From Imperialibacter sp040222385 (GTDB taxonomy: Bacteria > Bacteroidota > Bacteroidia > Cytophagales > Cyclobacteriaceae), in the NCBI RefSeq assembly GCF_040222385.1, contig NZ_JAVKDF010000056.1, forward strand, positions 1-64,000: a stretch of DNA of 64,000 bases, written 5' to 3'. Under the pieces are notes generated by a model, which made no database searches, was not told the DNA's origin, and saw only the letters and a list, made by a program, of their open reading frames with translations. This document shows, one piece after another, positions 8,771 to 18,431 of the stretch. Positions within the stretch are counted from its first letter, which is position 1. Each line of letters opens with the position of its first letter. The translations under genes were made by a program, and so were the position numbers.

Positions 8771-11700
8771 CTATTTCTTTAAAAATTTCGTCATAAGGTT
8801 GGTACTGTCAGTTTCAATAAACAACAGATAAACTCCAATTTCGAGATGACGAATTTCAATCCTATCAAGACTTTGAAAATATCGGTCAATTAGTACTTTT
8901 CCATTTAGGTCAGTCAGTCTCATTCTTCCCGGTTGATTTATTTTTTCAAGGAGATAAAGTTCATGCTCAACAGGGTTAGGGTATAGCGTTATTTCATTCG
9001 TTGGAACCGCTGGTATTCCTAAAACGGCGGCAATCACCAACAATTGGTCGACAGGTTCCGCAGGATGATAGTTAATATCTCCGGATTGGCTGGCGGTAAT
9101 GGTAGACTGACCGGAAGACTTGATAAAGACTGTATTCTCTTCTATAATAGCAACGTTCTCATTATTAGAAGAATAGGTGGGTGGCAACCCGGAGGTTGTC
9201 GTCGCTTGTAGTTCCAGGCTATTTGTGAATGTAGTGAGACCAATTGGTAGCGGCGCAAAGGCAATTTCTTGAACGGCTTTTTCAATTGTCAATTTTCCCG
9301 ACATGTAGTCGAAGTCATAGTTGGTATCTTCGCCGCCAGCAGGCGTTAATATATACTCCCCTGCATCCGAAATTGTTGTCGCCTCGGTGTTGACAGAAGG
9401 CAGAGCGTCAATAACTAACCAGTCATCTTCGTTCTTAAACCCTGAGTAAAGTACCTCCAGTATTGGGTTTTCTTCTCCATAGGTCTTTTCCTTGTCGACA
9501 GCAGTTGCAGTCAGGTTAGCCTGGGTTATGGTCAAAGTTCCTGATGAAATATTGATATCGTAATTATCATTGCTTTCGGCAGTCACGGTGATGGGGTAGA
9601 AGCCCACGTTGCTACCAGTATTGGCCTGTGTGGTGGCAGTTGGAGCGGCAGACAGCACACTGACATCTTCTCCATTTACAAACCCGGTAACCTCGACGGC
9701 AAAGTCTGGGTTAGCCTCTCCATACTCACGACTTTGGTCAGGGGCTGAAGCTGAGAGTGTGGCCTTATTGACCGTCAAGGTACCCGACACGTTGGAGATG
9801 GTGTAATTGTCGTCACTTCCGTTGGAGAGTGAGATTAGGTATTCGCCTGCTGCACTTGCGCTTGTGGCGGTTGTTGATGGGGAAGGTGCTGTTGTTAATA
9901 CTGTTTCGTCATCCTCATTCTTAAACCCTGAGTAAACTACCTCCAGTGTTGGATTTTCCTCTCCGTAGGTTTTCATTTTGTCGACAGCAGTTGCAGTCAG
10001 GTTAGCCTGGGTTATGGTCAAAGTTCCATCAGACGTGTTGATATCGTAATTATCATCGCTTCCAGCAGTCACGGTGATGGGGTAGGTGCCAACGTTGCTG
10101 GCAGTACTGGCTTCTGTAGTGGCAGCTGGAGGAGCAGCCAGCACATTGACATCTTCTCCATTAACAAACCCAGTAACCTCGACAGATAAGGCAGGGTTGG
10201 GCTCTCCATACTCACGGCTTTGGTCGGGGGCTGAAGCTGAAAGTGTAGCCTTTGCTATAGATAGCCCTTGAGAAAGTGAGGCAGCCGCAAAGGTTTCTGT
10301 AGCTTCAAGGCGGGCCGTAATGGTTACTTCCCCGGCGGCATGGATTGTGGCATTATTTCCTGAAACATCTAGAATCCCTGCATCCGAAGAGGTAAAGGCA
10401 ATTGCCCCCGAAGAGTTGGTGGAGTTGGCCGATAATGTGAAGGCTGCATCTCCATAAGTTTTGGGAGAAATTGTGGTTAAAGAAAAGTCTGGTGCAGTCG
10501 CTGCGGAAACAATCCCTGCCAGCCCCCAACTAGGCTGATTAAATGCCGAACTGAAAGAACCACCTGCGAAGACTGTTGTTCCACTTATTGCGATAGTTCT
10601 AACAATATCACTTATTCCTGGGTTCCATGTTGAAGCAAAGCCATCACTTAGTTTTAGCTCCGCTATTTTATTTCTGTCTTGGCCACCGATCTCGGTAAAT
10701 GTACCTCCTGCATAAATACTTGTTCCTTGTAAGGCCAAACTATAAACACCACTATTTGCATCTGGATCCCAATTAGTTGCCACACCGTCGCTGAGGTTCA
10801 GGGCAGCGATATAGTTTCTCGGCTGGTTGGATATTGTTGTAAATGTGCCCCCAATATACAAAATAGGCCCGTTTTGTTTTAGACTATAAACTGCTCCATT
10901 CGGACCAGGATTCCAGCTTGTAGCTAGCCCGTCGCTCAAACCGATGGCCGCTAAACATCTTCGTGATTGCCCTCCAATGTTTGTAAAACCACCACCTACA
11001 TAAGCGGTGGTGCCCTCAATCACCATGTTCTGGACGAAGTTATTACTGTTCGGGTTCCAGGAAGTTGCTTGGCCAGTTGCCAAACTTAATGCAGCGATAT
11101 TGCTTCGTAGCTGCCCTCCAATGCTTGAAAAAGAGCCACCTGTGTACATGGTTGTACCATCAGTCAATAGCATAGATACCGTGCCATTGCAATCAGGATT
11201 CCATGCTAAAGCTTGGCCGCTGTTGACATCTATTTCCGCAATTCTGTTTCTTGGTAGCCCTCCGATATTAGTGAAGCCTCCGCCTGCGTACAAGCTTGTA
11301 CCTTCTAAGGCAAGAGCGAACACTATGCTGTTTGCATTTGGGTTCCAATCTGTTAGCTGCCCATCGCTAATAGTTAGCGCAGCAATGTGATTTCGTGATT
11401 GCCCGCCAATGGCTTGAAAGCCGCCTCCTACATATACTCCAGCATCCCCAATAGCCAAGCAACTTACTGACGCATTTGCATTGGGGTTCCACGCTACAGC
11501 CAGTCCATCGCTTGCATTCAGAGCTGCAATATAATTTCGTGGTTCGGCTCCAATATTTGTGAAATCTCCCCCGGCATAAACCAATGTACCATCGATTGCT
11601 AGACTTCTTACTGTTGCATTTGCATCGGGGTTCCAGGCGGTAGCCAGTCCATTGCTGGTGCTTAGCGCAGCAATACGATTCCTGAATTGACCTCCAATAC

Positions 11701-13648
11701 TGGTGAAATCTCCCCCTGTGTAAACTGTTGACCCACTTATTGCGATAGTCTTGACCGATGAATTTGCGTTGGGATTCCAAGCCGTGGCCAAGCCATTGCC
11801 AGCATTCAAAGCCGTAATGTAGTTTCTGGATTGGCCACCAATACTAGTAAAACTCCCACCCGCATAAACAATAGTTCCCCCCAATGCCAAACTGTATACC
11901 GTTGCACTAGCATTTGGATTCCAGGATGTAGCTAACCCGTTGGCAGTGTTCAGCGCCGCTATCCGATTTCTTGACTGACCGCCAATATTGGTGAAACTTC
12001 CTCCAGCGTAGACCTTGGTTCCATCCAAAGCTAAAGTATAGACGGTGCCGTCCGCATTCGGATTCCAGCTTGTTTCAAGGCCGTTATCTAAGTCGATGGC
12101 TGCCAGATGGTTCCTCAATTCACCCCCTACACTTGTAAATGTCCCTCCTGCAAACACATTCGTTTCGTCTGCCGCCAAACAATGCACTGAATTATTCATA
12201 ATGGGATTCCAGCTATTCACTAGACCATCGTTTGTGCTAACTGCCGCCGCATAGTGTCTCGACTGTCCACCAATAGTTGTGAAATTGCCTCCGACGTACA
12301 GGGTTGTGCCTGACAGACATAGAGCGTTTACTGAGCCGTTGGGGTCAGGATTCCAACTTGTCGACAAGCCGTTGTTGATGCCGCCAACATTCAGTGCTGC
12401 CAACCGGTTTCTGCTCGCTCCTCCAATAAAGGTGAAAGCGCCACCTACATACACTTTTGTTCCACTTATAGCCAAACTCCACACCGAACTGTTTGCGCTA
12501 GGGTTCCAACTGTTCGCCAGTCCATCACTTGCATTCAGTGCGGCAATTTTAGCTCTGGATTTCCCTCCAATAGTAGAAAAATAGCCTCCCACATATATGG
12601 TGGAGCCATCAGTCGCCAGACAGTTTACAAAATTATTGGCATTTGGATCCCACCCGGTGACAAGCCCGCTACCAATATTTATTGCACCGATATAATTCCT
12701 CGATTGCCCCTGCAACGTCGTGAACCTACCACCAGCATATACGTTAGTGCCATCCGTTGCAAGGGAATGTACTTCATCATTCGCATTCGGGTTCCAAGCA
12801 GTTGCAAGTCCGTCGCTACCATCTATGGCCGCAATGTAGTTCCGAAATTGGCTCCCAATAGTAGTAAAGTAACCACCTGCATAAACAGTAGAGCCATACA
12901 TAATCAGACTAAACACCGCACTATTGGCATTGGGATTCCAATCTGACACGTTGCCGTCGGCGGTGATGTGAGCGATGTTGTTCCTTGGTTTTTCCCCAAC
13001 AAAAGTAAACTCACCACCTATATACCATCCTCCATCATTATCAGAAGCAACAGTTAAAACTTGCCCGTTTACTTTCGGAAAGGTAAAGTTAGGGTTTCCA
13101 GTCGACGCATCGAGACTTGCAGCCCGGGAGCCAACATAGTTATCCTTTACCGCAATAAAGGAGCCTCCAATATAGAGCTTGCCATCCCCCAGAGCCAACG
13201 AGTAAATGGGGTCTGAGATCGTTAAGTTTTCCGCAAATGATGTAACCTGTCCATTGTGACTAATGTAGGCAAGGTTTCTGCGTTCAAGCCCGCCAACGTT
13301 TGTGAAGCTACCTCCAATGTAGTAGCCGCCCTCTGCGTCCGATATGGAAGCATACACAGTGCCATTTGGCTGTGGAAACCCCGATGGTACTTGACCAGAA
13401 GTAGGATCAAGTTCAGCTCCATAAGATGCCAGATTGCCTGCTCGGGTAAAATTTCCTCCTAAATAGATGAGGTCATTAGGTTCGTCTATTTCAATGGCGT
13501 ACACACTGCCGTATACTTTGTTCCGATATTTCTCGATAAGGTCTTGAGAAATGCCGTGGTTGTGCAATATAAACGATCCAGCTAGCAATAAAATAAGACC
13601 TTTACGGCCGCATAAATTTTTTTTCAGAATTCGTTTGAATAAATACAC
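8771..13648 (-). CDS. Giant secreted repeat protein with MBG domains and T9SS sorting signal
   Basis: The 1625 residues begin with a signal peptide. About 21 tandem units of roughly 47 residues follow, each with a Y-x-GG-x-F core (for example VYAGGSFTNIGGQSRN). Seventeen of them are joined by W-[ND]-P linkers such as TSWNPNA. This is a beta-propeller-like array related to delta-60 repeats. After it (about residues 1050-1440) come an Ig-like segment and four MBG domains, with EYGE or TYGE starts, in an A-B-A-B order. The last 80 residues are a type IX sorting domain (LYPNPVEHELYLL to the terminal FLKK). It is predicted to be exported and surface attached or released; adhesion is a guess. Confidence 0.85.
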   Translation of the reverse strand: MYLFKRILKKNLCGRKGLILLLAGSFILHNHGISQDLIEKYRNKVYGSVYAIEIDEPNDLIYLGGNFTRAGNLASYGAELDPTSGQVPSGFPQPNGTVYASISDAEGGYYIGGSFTNVGGLERRNLAYISHNGQVTSFAENLTISDPIYSLALGDGKLYIGGSFIAVKDNYVGSRAASLDASTGNPNFTFPKVNGQVLTVASDNDGGWYIGGEFTFVGEKPRNNIAHITADGNVSDWNPNANSAVFSLIMYGSTVYAGGYFTTIGSQFRNYIAAIDGSDGLATAWNPNANDEVHSLATDGTNVYAGGRFTTLQGQSRNYIGAINIGSGLVTGWDPNANNFVNCLATDGSTIYVGGYFSTIGGKSRAKIAALNASDGLANSWNPSANSSVWSLAISGTKVYVGGAFTFIGGASRNRLAALNVGGINNGLSTSWNPDPNGSVNALCLSGTTLYVGGNFTTIGGQSRHYAAAVSTNDGLVNSWNPIMNNSVHCLAADETNVFAGGTFTSVGGELRNHLAAIDLDNGLETSWNPNADGTVYTLALDGTKVYAGGSFTNIGGQSRNRIAALNTANGLATSWNPNASATVYSLALGGTIVYAGGSFTSIGGQSRNYITALNAGNGLATAWNPNANSSVKTIAISGSTVYTGGDFTSIGGQFRNRIAALSTSNGLATAWNPDANATVRSLAIDGTLVYAGGDFTNIGAEPRNYIAALNASDGLAVAWNPNANASVSCLAIGDAGVYVGGGFQAIGGQSRNHIAALTISDGQLTDWNPNANSIVFALALEGTSLYAGGGFTNIGGLPRNRIAEIDVNSGQALAWNPDCNGTVSMLLTDGTTMYTGGSFSSIGGQLRSNIAALSLATGQATSWNPNSNNFVQNMVIEGTTAYVGGGFTNIGGQSRRCLAAIGLSDGLATSWNPGPNGAVYSLKQNGPILYIGGTFTTISNQPRNYIAALNLSDGVATNWDPDANSGVYSLALQGTSIYAGGTFTEIGGQDRNKIAELKLSDGFASTWNPGISDIVRTIAISGTTVFAGGSFSSAFNQPSWGLAGIVSAATAPDFSLTTISPKTYGDAAFTLSANSTNSSGAIAFTSSDAGILDVSGNNATIHAAGEVTITARLEATETFAAASLSQGLSIAKATLSASAPDQSREYGEPNPALSVEVTGFVNGEDVNVLAAPPAATTEASTASNVGTYPITVTAGSDDNYDINTSDGTLTITQANLTATAVDKMKTYGEENPTLEVVYSGFKNEDDETVLTTAPSPSTTATSASAAGEYLISLSNGSDDNYTISNVSGTLTVNKATLSASAPDQSREYGEANPDFAVEVTGFVNGEDVSVLSAAPTATTQANTGSNVGFYPITVTAESNDNYDINISSGTLTITQANLTATAVDKEKTYGEENPILEVLYSGFKNEDDWLVIDALPSVNTEATTISDAGEYILTPAGGEDTNYDFDYMSGKLTIEKAVQEIAFAPLPIGLTTFTNSLELQATTTSGLPPTYSSNNENVAIIEENTVFIKSSGQSTITASQSGDINYHPAEPVDQLLVIAAVLGIPAVPTNEITLYPNPVEHELYLLEKINQPGRMRLTDLNGKVLIDRYFQSLDRIEIRHLEIGVYLLFIETDSTNLMTKFLKK
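9480..10250 (-). repeat. Duplicated MBG-domain unit within the giant gene
   Basis: The coding stretch around 9494 is repeated almost unchanged around 9980, an offset of 486 bases or 162 codons. The block GTCGACAGCAGTTGCAGTC occurs in both copies and the surrounding bases stay closely matched. The protein shows the same pairing of two MBG domains. This is a recent in-frame duplication inside the gene at 8771-13648. Confidence 0.75.
10560..13480 (-). repeat. About 21 tandem ~141-bp propeller-blade repeats
   Basis: Coding repeats of about 141 bp give the Y-x-GG-x-F units of the giant T9SS protein. The middle copies (about 11,000-12,800) are most alike in protein sequence; the first four, near the N-terminus, are divergent and lack the W-N-P linker. 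Such arrays can change copy number by slippage or recombination. Confidence 0.8.
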
Positions 13649-13884
13649 TAGTTGAAATTGTTAATAGAATGCCAGAGGGCTCTTCTGATCCTCAAGATTA
13701 GAGTCAAATCTAACTATTTTGCCTGTATATTTTTCAACTATTTCTTTCTGAAAGAGTACTCATATCGTATCCATCTTGCTCTTGACCGACAACGATTGTT
13801 AATAAATGGCTGCCAAATACATTTTCTGGATGAGTACTACTTGGAAAATGCTTTCTCAGTTCTCACGTGCGAATTGTGTTACGA

Positions 13885-13912
13885 GAAAAAAAAGCCCACG
13901 TTTCCGCAGGCT
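13885..13912 (-). terminator. Rho-independent terminator of the phosphoesterase gene
   Basis: On the minus strand AGCCTGCG and CGTGGGCT form an 8-bp stem (two G-T pairs) closed by a GAAA tetraloop. A run of eight or more T follows (plus-strand A-run 885-893). It sits 27 bases after the stop of the gene ending at 13939. Confidence 0.85.
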
Positions 13913-13938
13913 CTTTTCTCGTACTGATATTACCCGTG

Positions 13939-15792
13939 TTATTTTCTGAAAAAGGTACCCGAACCGGGGTAGTTGGCAGCACCACGCCAGTCGGGTTGCC
14001 ACCACAGGTTGGTGCGGTGACTGTAATCGTTGTCAAAGTCGTTCACGCCCACGTTGATCCGGACGGTTTTCCAGTCGCCACTCTGTTGGTCGCTGAGGTA
14101 GCTTAGCGGGATGGCCAGCTCAGTTGCATAGCCTTTGTCAGTTTTGACTGTAATACCTTTCAAACCTTCCGGCTTGTTGCCACTGGTGAACGGCGTGGTG
14201 TTGCCAGCGCCATCCACATAAGGACTCATTCCTATGTACAGCACACCCGAGAGGCTCGTCCCGAAAGAGCTGGTGTTTTCCGAGCGACCATCGATAATTA
14301 CCTGAAAGGCATCCTGGTTGTAAGGCCTTGAGGAGGCCACTGCCAGCAGTTCATCGTCTGTTACCTCGGCGCCAATGTAAAGGAACTGGTCGTCGTAGCT
14401 GATTCCGAACCGAACCGAGCCGTCAGCCTTGCCACCTTTGTGAGAGAAGGGATTGGCTTCGGTGTACATCTCGGTTTCTGAGTATGGGAGGGCCGCCCAG
14501 TCGTCAAGTTTGCCATCTATTGTCTTGCTGGTGCCCTTTGAAATGTATTCCTTTTTGGCCGGACGGGCATTTTGTGTTACATCCATCGTGACGTCTGCCA
14601 TGCCCTCACCGTGAAAAGTGACTGTGCCTCTCAGCTCTATTGGCTCCAGCGTGCCAATTGAGGCCCCCTTGCCGCTTAGCTTCAGAGGAAGCATCTCCAC
14701 GGAGTTGGGAGCAATAGTCAGGTTCTGACGGATAATGCTGGACGTGATGTCTTTGTTGGCTGCCAACTCAAAGCTTACCTCCATGGGGGCGTCGCTGTCG
14801 TTGGTCAGGCGGATTTCTGTGTTTCCGGTAGAGAAGGTGGCCCCATCTGTGAACATTGGCGCAATGCGAACAGGCTGCCCATTGAAGAGGGGACGGAAAT
14901 AGTCAGACGATTGTTCGGTAACCACGTTTTCGTCCCAAATGCCCGACAGCGCCAGGTTGGCCATAATAGGGCCATTATCTGTCATGGTGATCCAAACCAC
15001 ATGGTCAAACTCTCCAAAGCGTGGGCCCCGGAGTCTGCTGCTCCCTCCTGTGGTAGCGAGAATAAAGTATTTGCCGTTGTTTCTCTCGTATTTCACATAG
15101 CTGTGATGGTGCCCCACATACACCGTATGTTTTCTCGGTGCCAGCAGCTTCTCCACATCAGGCCAGCGAAGGGTTGTTTCGGGCTCCTGGTTCCATAGCG
15201 GTTGGTGCATGAAAAGCAGCGTCCATTTCACTTCCGCATTGGCAGCCAGCGTTTTTTCGATCCATTCATATTGCTCATCACCAATGGTGCCTTTCCCTGC
15301 TCCCCGGTAGTTGTCTTCAGAATTAAGACAAAGGAAAAGCACATCTTTGTACACAAAGTGGTAGTAGTCCTTGCCAAAGATGGTTTTGTATTTGTCGTAC
15401 ATCACCTTGTTGGTGATGTCGTGATTGCCGGGCACATAAAAGAACGGCATAGTAAGCGAATCGATAAAGCCATTGAACTCTGTCCACTCGGCGTCTAGTC
15501 TGGCATCGTCTTCAGTATAACCTTCTATAAAGTCGCCCACACTCATCACAAACTCAGGCTGTAGCAGGTTGAGCTTGCTCAGGCCTACCTCAAACACATT
15601 GCCCCGGTGGCCTCCGGTACGATCCGTGACAATGGCGAATTGGAATGTGGAGGCGTCGTTGTTCAGGTCAAGACTGGTGTAAGGGGCGGGGCCCTCAATG
15701 GGTTCAATTTTGATGCTGGCTTTTTCAACAGGAGCTGAGCAAGCTGTAGCAAGCACCAGAAAGCCGACAACAGCGACTGAAAGATAATTCAT
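13939..15792 (-). CDS. Lipoprotein metallophosphoesterase with C-terminal CBM9-like domain
   Basis: The 617 residues start with a lipoprotein signal (lipobox LATAC, C18). A calcineurin-like metallophosphoesterase domain spans about 50-290, with VTDRTGG in the position of the first metal motif, SVGDFIEG, the GNHD motif and the GHHHS motif. A linking beta domain follows. The C-terminal 190 residues resemble the carbohydrate-binding family 9 or DOMON-like fold (SKTIDGKLDDWAALPYSETEM). It probably hydrolyses a phosphoester in the periplasm or at the cell surface while bound to sugar. It is divergent from the isomerase-like gene at 15919, with 126 bases between them. Confidence 0.8.
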   Translation of the reverse strand: MNYLSVAVVGFLVLATACSAPVEKASIKIEPIEGPAPYTSLDLNNDASTFQFAIVTDRTGGHRGNVFEVGLSKLNLLQPEFVMSVGDFIEGYTEDDARLDAEWTEFNGFIDSLTMPFFYVPGNHDITNKVMYDKYKTIFGKDYYHFVYKDVLFLCLNSEDNYRGAGKGTIGDEQYEWIEKTLAANAEVKWTLLFMHQPLWNQEPETTLRWPDVEKLLAPRKHTVYVGHHHSYVKYERNNGKYFILATTGGSSRLRGPRFGEFDHVVWITMTDNGPIMANLALSGIWDENVVTEQSSDYFRPLFNGQPVRIAPMFTDGATFSTGNTEIRLTNDSDAPMEVSFELAANKDITSSIIRQNLTIAPNSVEMLPLKLSGKGASIGTLEPIELRGTVTFHGEGMADVTMDVTQNARPAKKEYISKGTSKTIDGKLDDWAALPYSETEMYTEANPFSHKGGKADGSVRFGISYDDQFLYIGAEVTDDELLAVASSRPYNQDAFQVIIDGRSENTSSFGTSLSGVLYIGMSPYVDGAGNTTPFTSGNKPEGLKGITVKTDKGYATELAIPLSYLSDQQSGDWKTVRINVGVNDFDNDYSHRTNLWWQPDWRGAANYPGSGTFFRK

Positions 15793-15918
15793 AGTAGATA
15801 GATTTGGTTAAGGTGAAGTTACGCCTCTCACTGGAGAGGTATTTCAAATAAATAGTTAAGTTTAAGTTAACGTTTCCTGCCAAAGGAAGCAATGAAATAA
15901 CGGGCATAACTATTCGCT

Positions 15919-16767
15919 ATGAAAACTATACTCTTCGTTCTTCTGCTTTTCTGTACCTCCTTTTTTGTTTCTGCACAAAAGCCTGCTGTTGCCGTGGCAT
16001 GGGACATGGAAGACGATGCCCTCATGCGGGCCTCCGGCTACAAGTTCTTTGTGGAAAAGGTGGACAAAATTATCAGCCCTCAAAACGTGTCAGATGAGCA
16101 GTTCGCTGAGAATGCAGCGACGATCAAAAAACTAAAGACAAGCCTGTTTGCGGTGAACTACTTTTTGCCGGGCAATTTGAAGGTGATCGGCCCCGATGTA
16201 AATGAGGAGGCGATACTGGCGTATACCGATGTGGTTTTTCAGCGTTGTAGGCAGATTGATGTCAATCTGGTGGTGTGGGGAAGCGGTGGCTCCCGGCGAT
16301 TGCCTGACGGCTGGGATTATCAAAAGGCGGTAGATCAGTTTGTGGCTATTGCAAAGAAGGTGGCCGTGCAGGCACAGAAATACAATATCCTGATCACGGT
16401 AGAAAACCTCAACAAGACCGAGGCCAACTTTCTTAACGGCTTTGATGAGGTGGTGAATGTGGTGAAGCGGGTAGATGAGCCAAATCTGATGGCTTGCGTG
16501 GACATTTATCATATGCTGATGGATGGTGATCCTCCGTCGATGATAGCACTGGGAAAAGGCATTACTTTCCACTGCGATATCGCTGAAAAGGCAGACAGAG
16601 ACCCGCCAGGTACGCTGGGCGACGAAGTAGTTCCGTACCTGCAAGAGCTGAAGCAAATTGACTATAAGGGAAGTATTGTCATCGAAGCCCGCTGGGACGA
16701 CTTTCCAAAAGAAGCACCCGCCACATTGAAATATTTGGAAGCGAAGGTCAAAGAGGTGTGGAAGTAG
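15919..16767 (+). CDS. Exported sugar phosphate isomerase/epimerase-like TIM barrel
   Basis: The 282 residues have a signal peptide (to VSAQ20) and a xylose-isomerase-like TIM barrel. All expected metal-binding positions are present: E162 in VEN, D195 with H198 (VDIYH), H218 (FHCD) and E256 (IEARW). The family covers sugar isomerases, epimerases and AP-endonuclease-like enzymes; the signal peptide argues for periplasmic sugar metabolism. The divergent neighbour is the phosphoesterase with a sugar-binding domain, which suggests related substrates. The gene ends before two hairpins. Confidence 0.75.
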   Translation: MKTILFVLLLFCTSFFVSAQKPAVAVAWDMEDDALMRASGYKFFVEKVDKIISPQNVSDEQFAENAATIKKLKTSLFAVNYFLPGNLKVIGPDVNEEAILAYTDVVFQRCRQIDVNLVVWGSGGSRRLPDGWDYQKAVDQFVAIAKKVAVQAQKYNILITVENLNKTEANFLNGFDEVVNVVKRVDEPNLMACVDIYHMLMDGDPPSMIALGKGITFHCDIAEKADRDPPGTLGDEVVPYLQELKQIDYKGSIVIEARWDDFPKEAPATLKYLEAKVKEVWK

Positions 16768-16856
16768 GAAGAGAGTATTTGACTATTTGAGGAATCGAGG
16801 ATTTGAAAACTACCGAACTACCTATCTACATGAACTAACCTCGCATTATTTAACTA

Positions 16857-16878
16857 GTGCCATCGGCACGGTTTTTTT
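16857..16878 (+). terminator. Rho-independent terminator after the isomerase-like gene
   Basis: GTGCC, loop ATC, GGCAC at 857-869, then GGTTTTTTT. This is a compact stem with a T-run. The rest of the 306-base gap to the next gene holds the second hairpin listed below and no open frame I would call. Confidence 0.75.
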
Positions 16879-16880
16879 GA

Positions 16881-16906
16881 TCAGCTTGGAATTTATTCCA
16901 GGCTGA
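16881..16906. repeat. Second hairpin (11-bp stem)
   Basis: TCAGCTTGGAA at 881-891 and TTCCAGGCTGA at 896-906 form an 11-bp stem with one G-T pair and a TTTA loop, two bases after the terminator T-run. There is no clear T-run after it. It may be a backup terminator or a mRNA 3' protector. Confidence 0.45.
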
Positions 16907-17073
16907 TTATTTCCAAGCTGCATAATTGCCCAAAATCCATTACCTTCAACCCATTAAAATCTCCTGATAAAATATTGACATTATCTCAGCGGAAGCTATT
17001 TCTGCTCCCGACGGTGGCTGCTAACCAGCGGCTGCCATGAACAAACTATTGTCTTATTTTAATCAAGAGTGCA

Positions 17074-17712
17074 ATGAATAACATTTCAAAAATAGCCGTC
17101 ATTGGCGGCACAGGTAAGGCAGGCAGGTACCTTGTAAAAGAGCTGCTCAGCCGTGGATACCACCTCAAACTTCTGCTTAGGTTTCCTGAAAACCTTCAAA
17201 TTGAAGATCCGAAAATCGAGTTACTGAAAGGCGATGCACGAGATGTGGAAGCTATCCGGTCGTTGTTGAACGGATGCCAGGCCATCATCAGTGCAGTTGG
17301 CCAGCCAAAAGGGGAGGATTCAATTTTCAGCGAGGCTTCAAAGCATATTGTAGCGGCAATGACAACTTATGGCATCCGGCGGTATGTCGTCCTTACCGGG
17401 CTCAACGTGGACACTCCTTTCGACAAGAAGAACGAAAAAGTGGCAATGGCCACTGAGTGGATGAGAGCTAACTACCCCAAAACCACAGCGGACAAGCAGG
17501 TGGAATACGAATTCCTTACAAAAAGCGCCGTTGATTGGACGCTGGTGAGGCTGCCCATGATTGAGCTTACCGACGAAAGGAGGGGAGTCAACGTATGCTT
17601 GGAGGATTGCCCCGGCGACGGGATCAGTGCTACAGACCTGGCTCATTTTGTGGCCGATCAACTGACTGACGATGCTTTTGTGGGGCAAGCACCTTTTATA
17701 GCCAGTAATTGA
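17074..17712 (+). CDS. NAD(P)-binding NmrA/SDR-like protein
   Basis: The 212 residues contain an N-terminal dinucleotide-binding motif GGTGKAG (11-17) and the atypical short-chain dehydrogenase pattern (YVVLTGLNVDTP, VEYEFLTKSAVDWTLVRLPMIEL). The family is the NAD(P)H-binding Rossmann group with NmrA-like or flavin-reductase-like members. There is no full Y-x-x-x-K catalytic pair, so a redox sensor or reductase role cannot be separated. It is a cytosolic single-gene unit followed by a shared terminator. Confidence 0.7.
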   Translation: MNNISKIAVIGGTGKAGRYLVKELLSRGYHLKLLLRFPENLQIEDPKIELLKGDARDVEAIRSLLNGCQAIISAVGQPKGEDSIFSEASKHIVAAMTTYGIRRYVVLTGLNVDTPFDKKNEKVAMATEWMRANYPKTTADKQVEYEFLTKSAVDWTLVRLPMIELTDERRGVNVCLEDCPGDGISATDLAHFVADQLTDDAFVGQAPFIASN

Positions 17713-17719
17713 TTGAAAA

Positions 17720-17745
17720 GATGCGGGTCTGTATTGATCCGCATC
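17720..17745. terminator. Bidirectional terminator
   Basis: GATGCGG at 720-726 pairs with CCGCATC at 739-745. It is preceded by AAAA on the left and followed by GTTTT on the right. It lies between the convergent NmrA-like and TrkA-type genes, so it can serve both. Confidence 0.65.
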
Positions 17746-17756
17746 GTTTTACACTT

Positions 17757-18425
17757 TTATTCACTGTCATCCAGCATATCTTTCAAGTCGTCGAGTGCTC
17801 CGAAAATAACCAGCGTATCTCCTTCTTCCAGAACAGTCTCCGCAGTGGCTACACCGGAAATCTTACCATCTTCTTTCCCTTCCACTGGCTTAATAGTGGT
17901 CAACACTGTTATGTTGTACTTCTTTCTAAACTCTGACTCCAGTAGTGTTTTTCCTACATATTTCTCAGGGCACTTCAGTTCAATGATATTGTGCTTGTCC
18001 GACAGTTCGAATGAATCAACTACGCCTTTAAAGTTAAGCCTTTTCGCCAGCCTGATGGCGGAGGTTTGCTCTGGCCGACTGATTTCATGCACGCCCATGG
18101 CCTGCATCACTGTAGTGTGTAGTTCGCTCACCGCTCTGCCGATAATTCGTTTAGCATGGAGTTGTTTCAGCAGGGCTGTGGTCATGATAGAGGCACCTTC
18201 GTCTTCACCTATGGCAACAATAACCGCATCCGCATCTTCCAGAGGAAGGGAGCTTACTGCTTGAATATCAGTAGAGTCGAGGCAAATGGTATGCGTAATG
18301 TCATCCTTATGCAGTTCCACCTTGTCCATTTTTTTATCCACCCCAATCACTTCATGCCCCATGGCGGTGAGCGTGGTGGACAGGCTGCTGCCAAAATTTC
18401 CGAGACCAAAAACGATATATTTCAT
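17757..18425 (-). CDS. trkA: Potassium uptake regulatory subunit, TrkA/KtrA family
   Basis: The 222 residues hold an RCK_N Rossmann domain with GLGNFG (7-12) and the acidic D30 at the end of the second strand, then an RCK_C domain (about 140-222). One RCK pair is the KtrA arrangement rather than the double E. coli TrkA. It forms a cytosolic ring that gates the membrane subunit in response to ATP/ADP or NAD(H). It starts 6 bases after the stop of the trkH gene, so the two are co-transcribed. Confidence 0.88.
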   Translation of the reverse strand: MKYIVFGLGNFGSSLSTTLTAMGHEVIGVDKKMDKVELHKDDITHTICLDSTDIQAVSSLPLEDADAVIVAIGEDEGASIMTTALLKQLHAKRIIGRAVSELHTTVMQAMGVHEISRPEQTSAIRLAKRLNFKGVVDSFELSDKHNIIELKCPEKYVGKTLLESEFRKKYNITVLTTIKPVEGKEDGKISGVATAETVLEEGDTLVIFGALDDLKDMLDDSE

Positions 18426-18431
18426 ACAAAC

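Noticed and set aside
12045..12584. Plus-strand frames inside the giant T9SS gene
   Set aside because: They are antisense shadows of the blade repeats and repeat with the same period as the true gene.
15818..15833. GTTACGCCTCTCACTG upstream of the phosphoesterase gene resembles the second block of the 37-bp element
   Set aside because: No TTACA-like block lies 21 bases away and the central bases differ, so the match may be chance.
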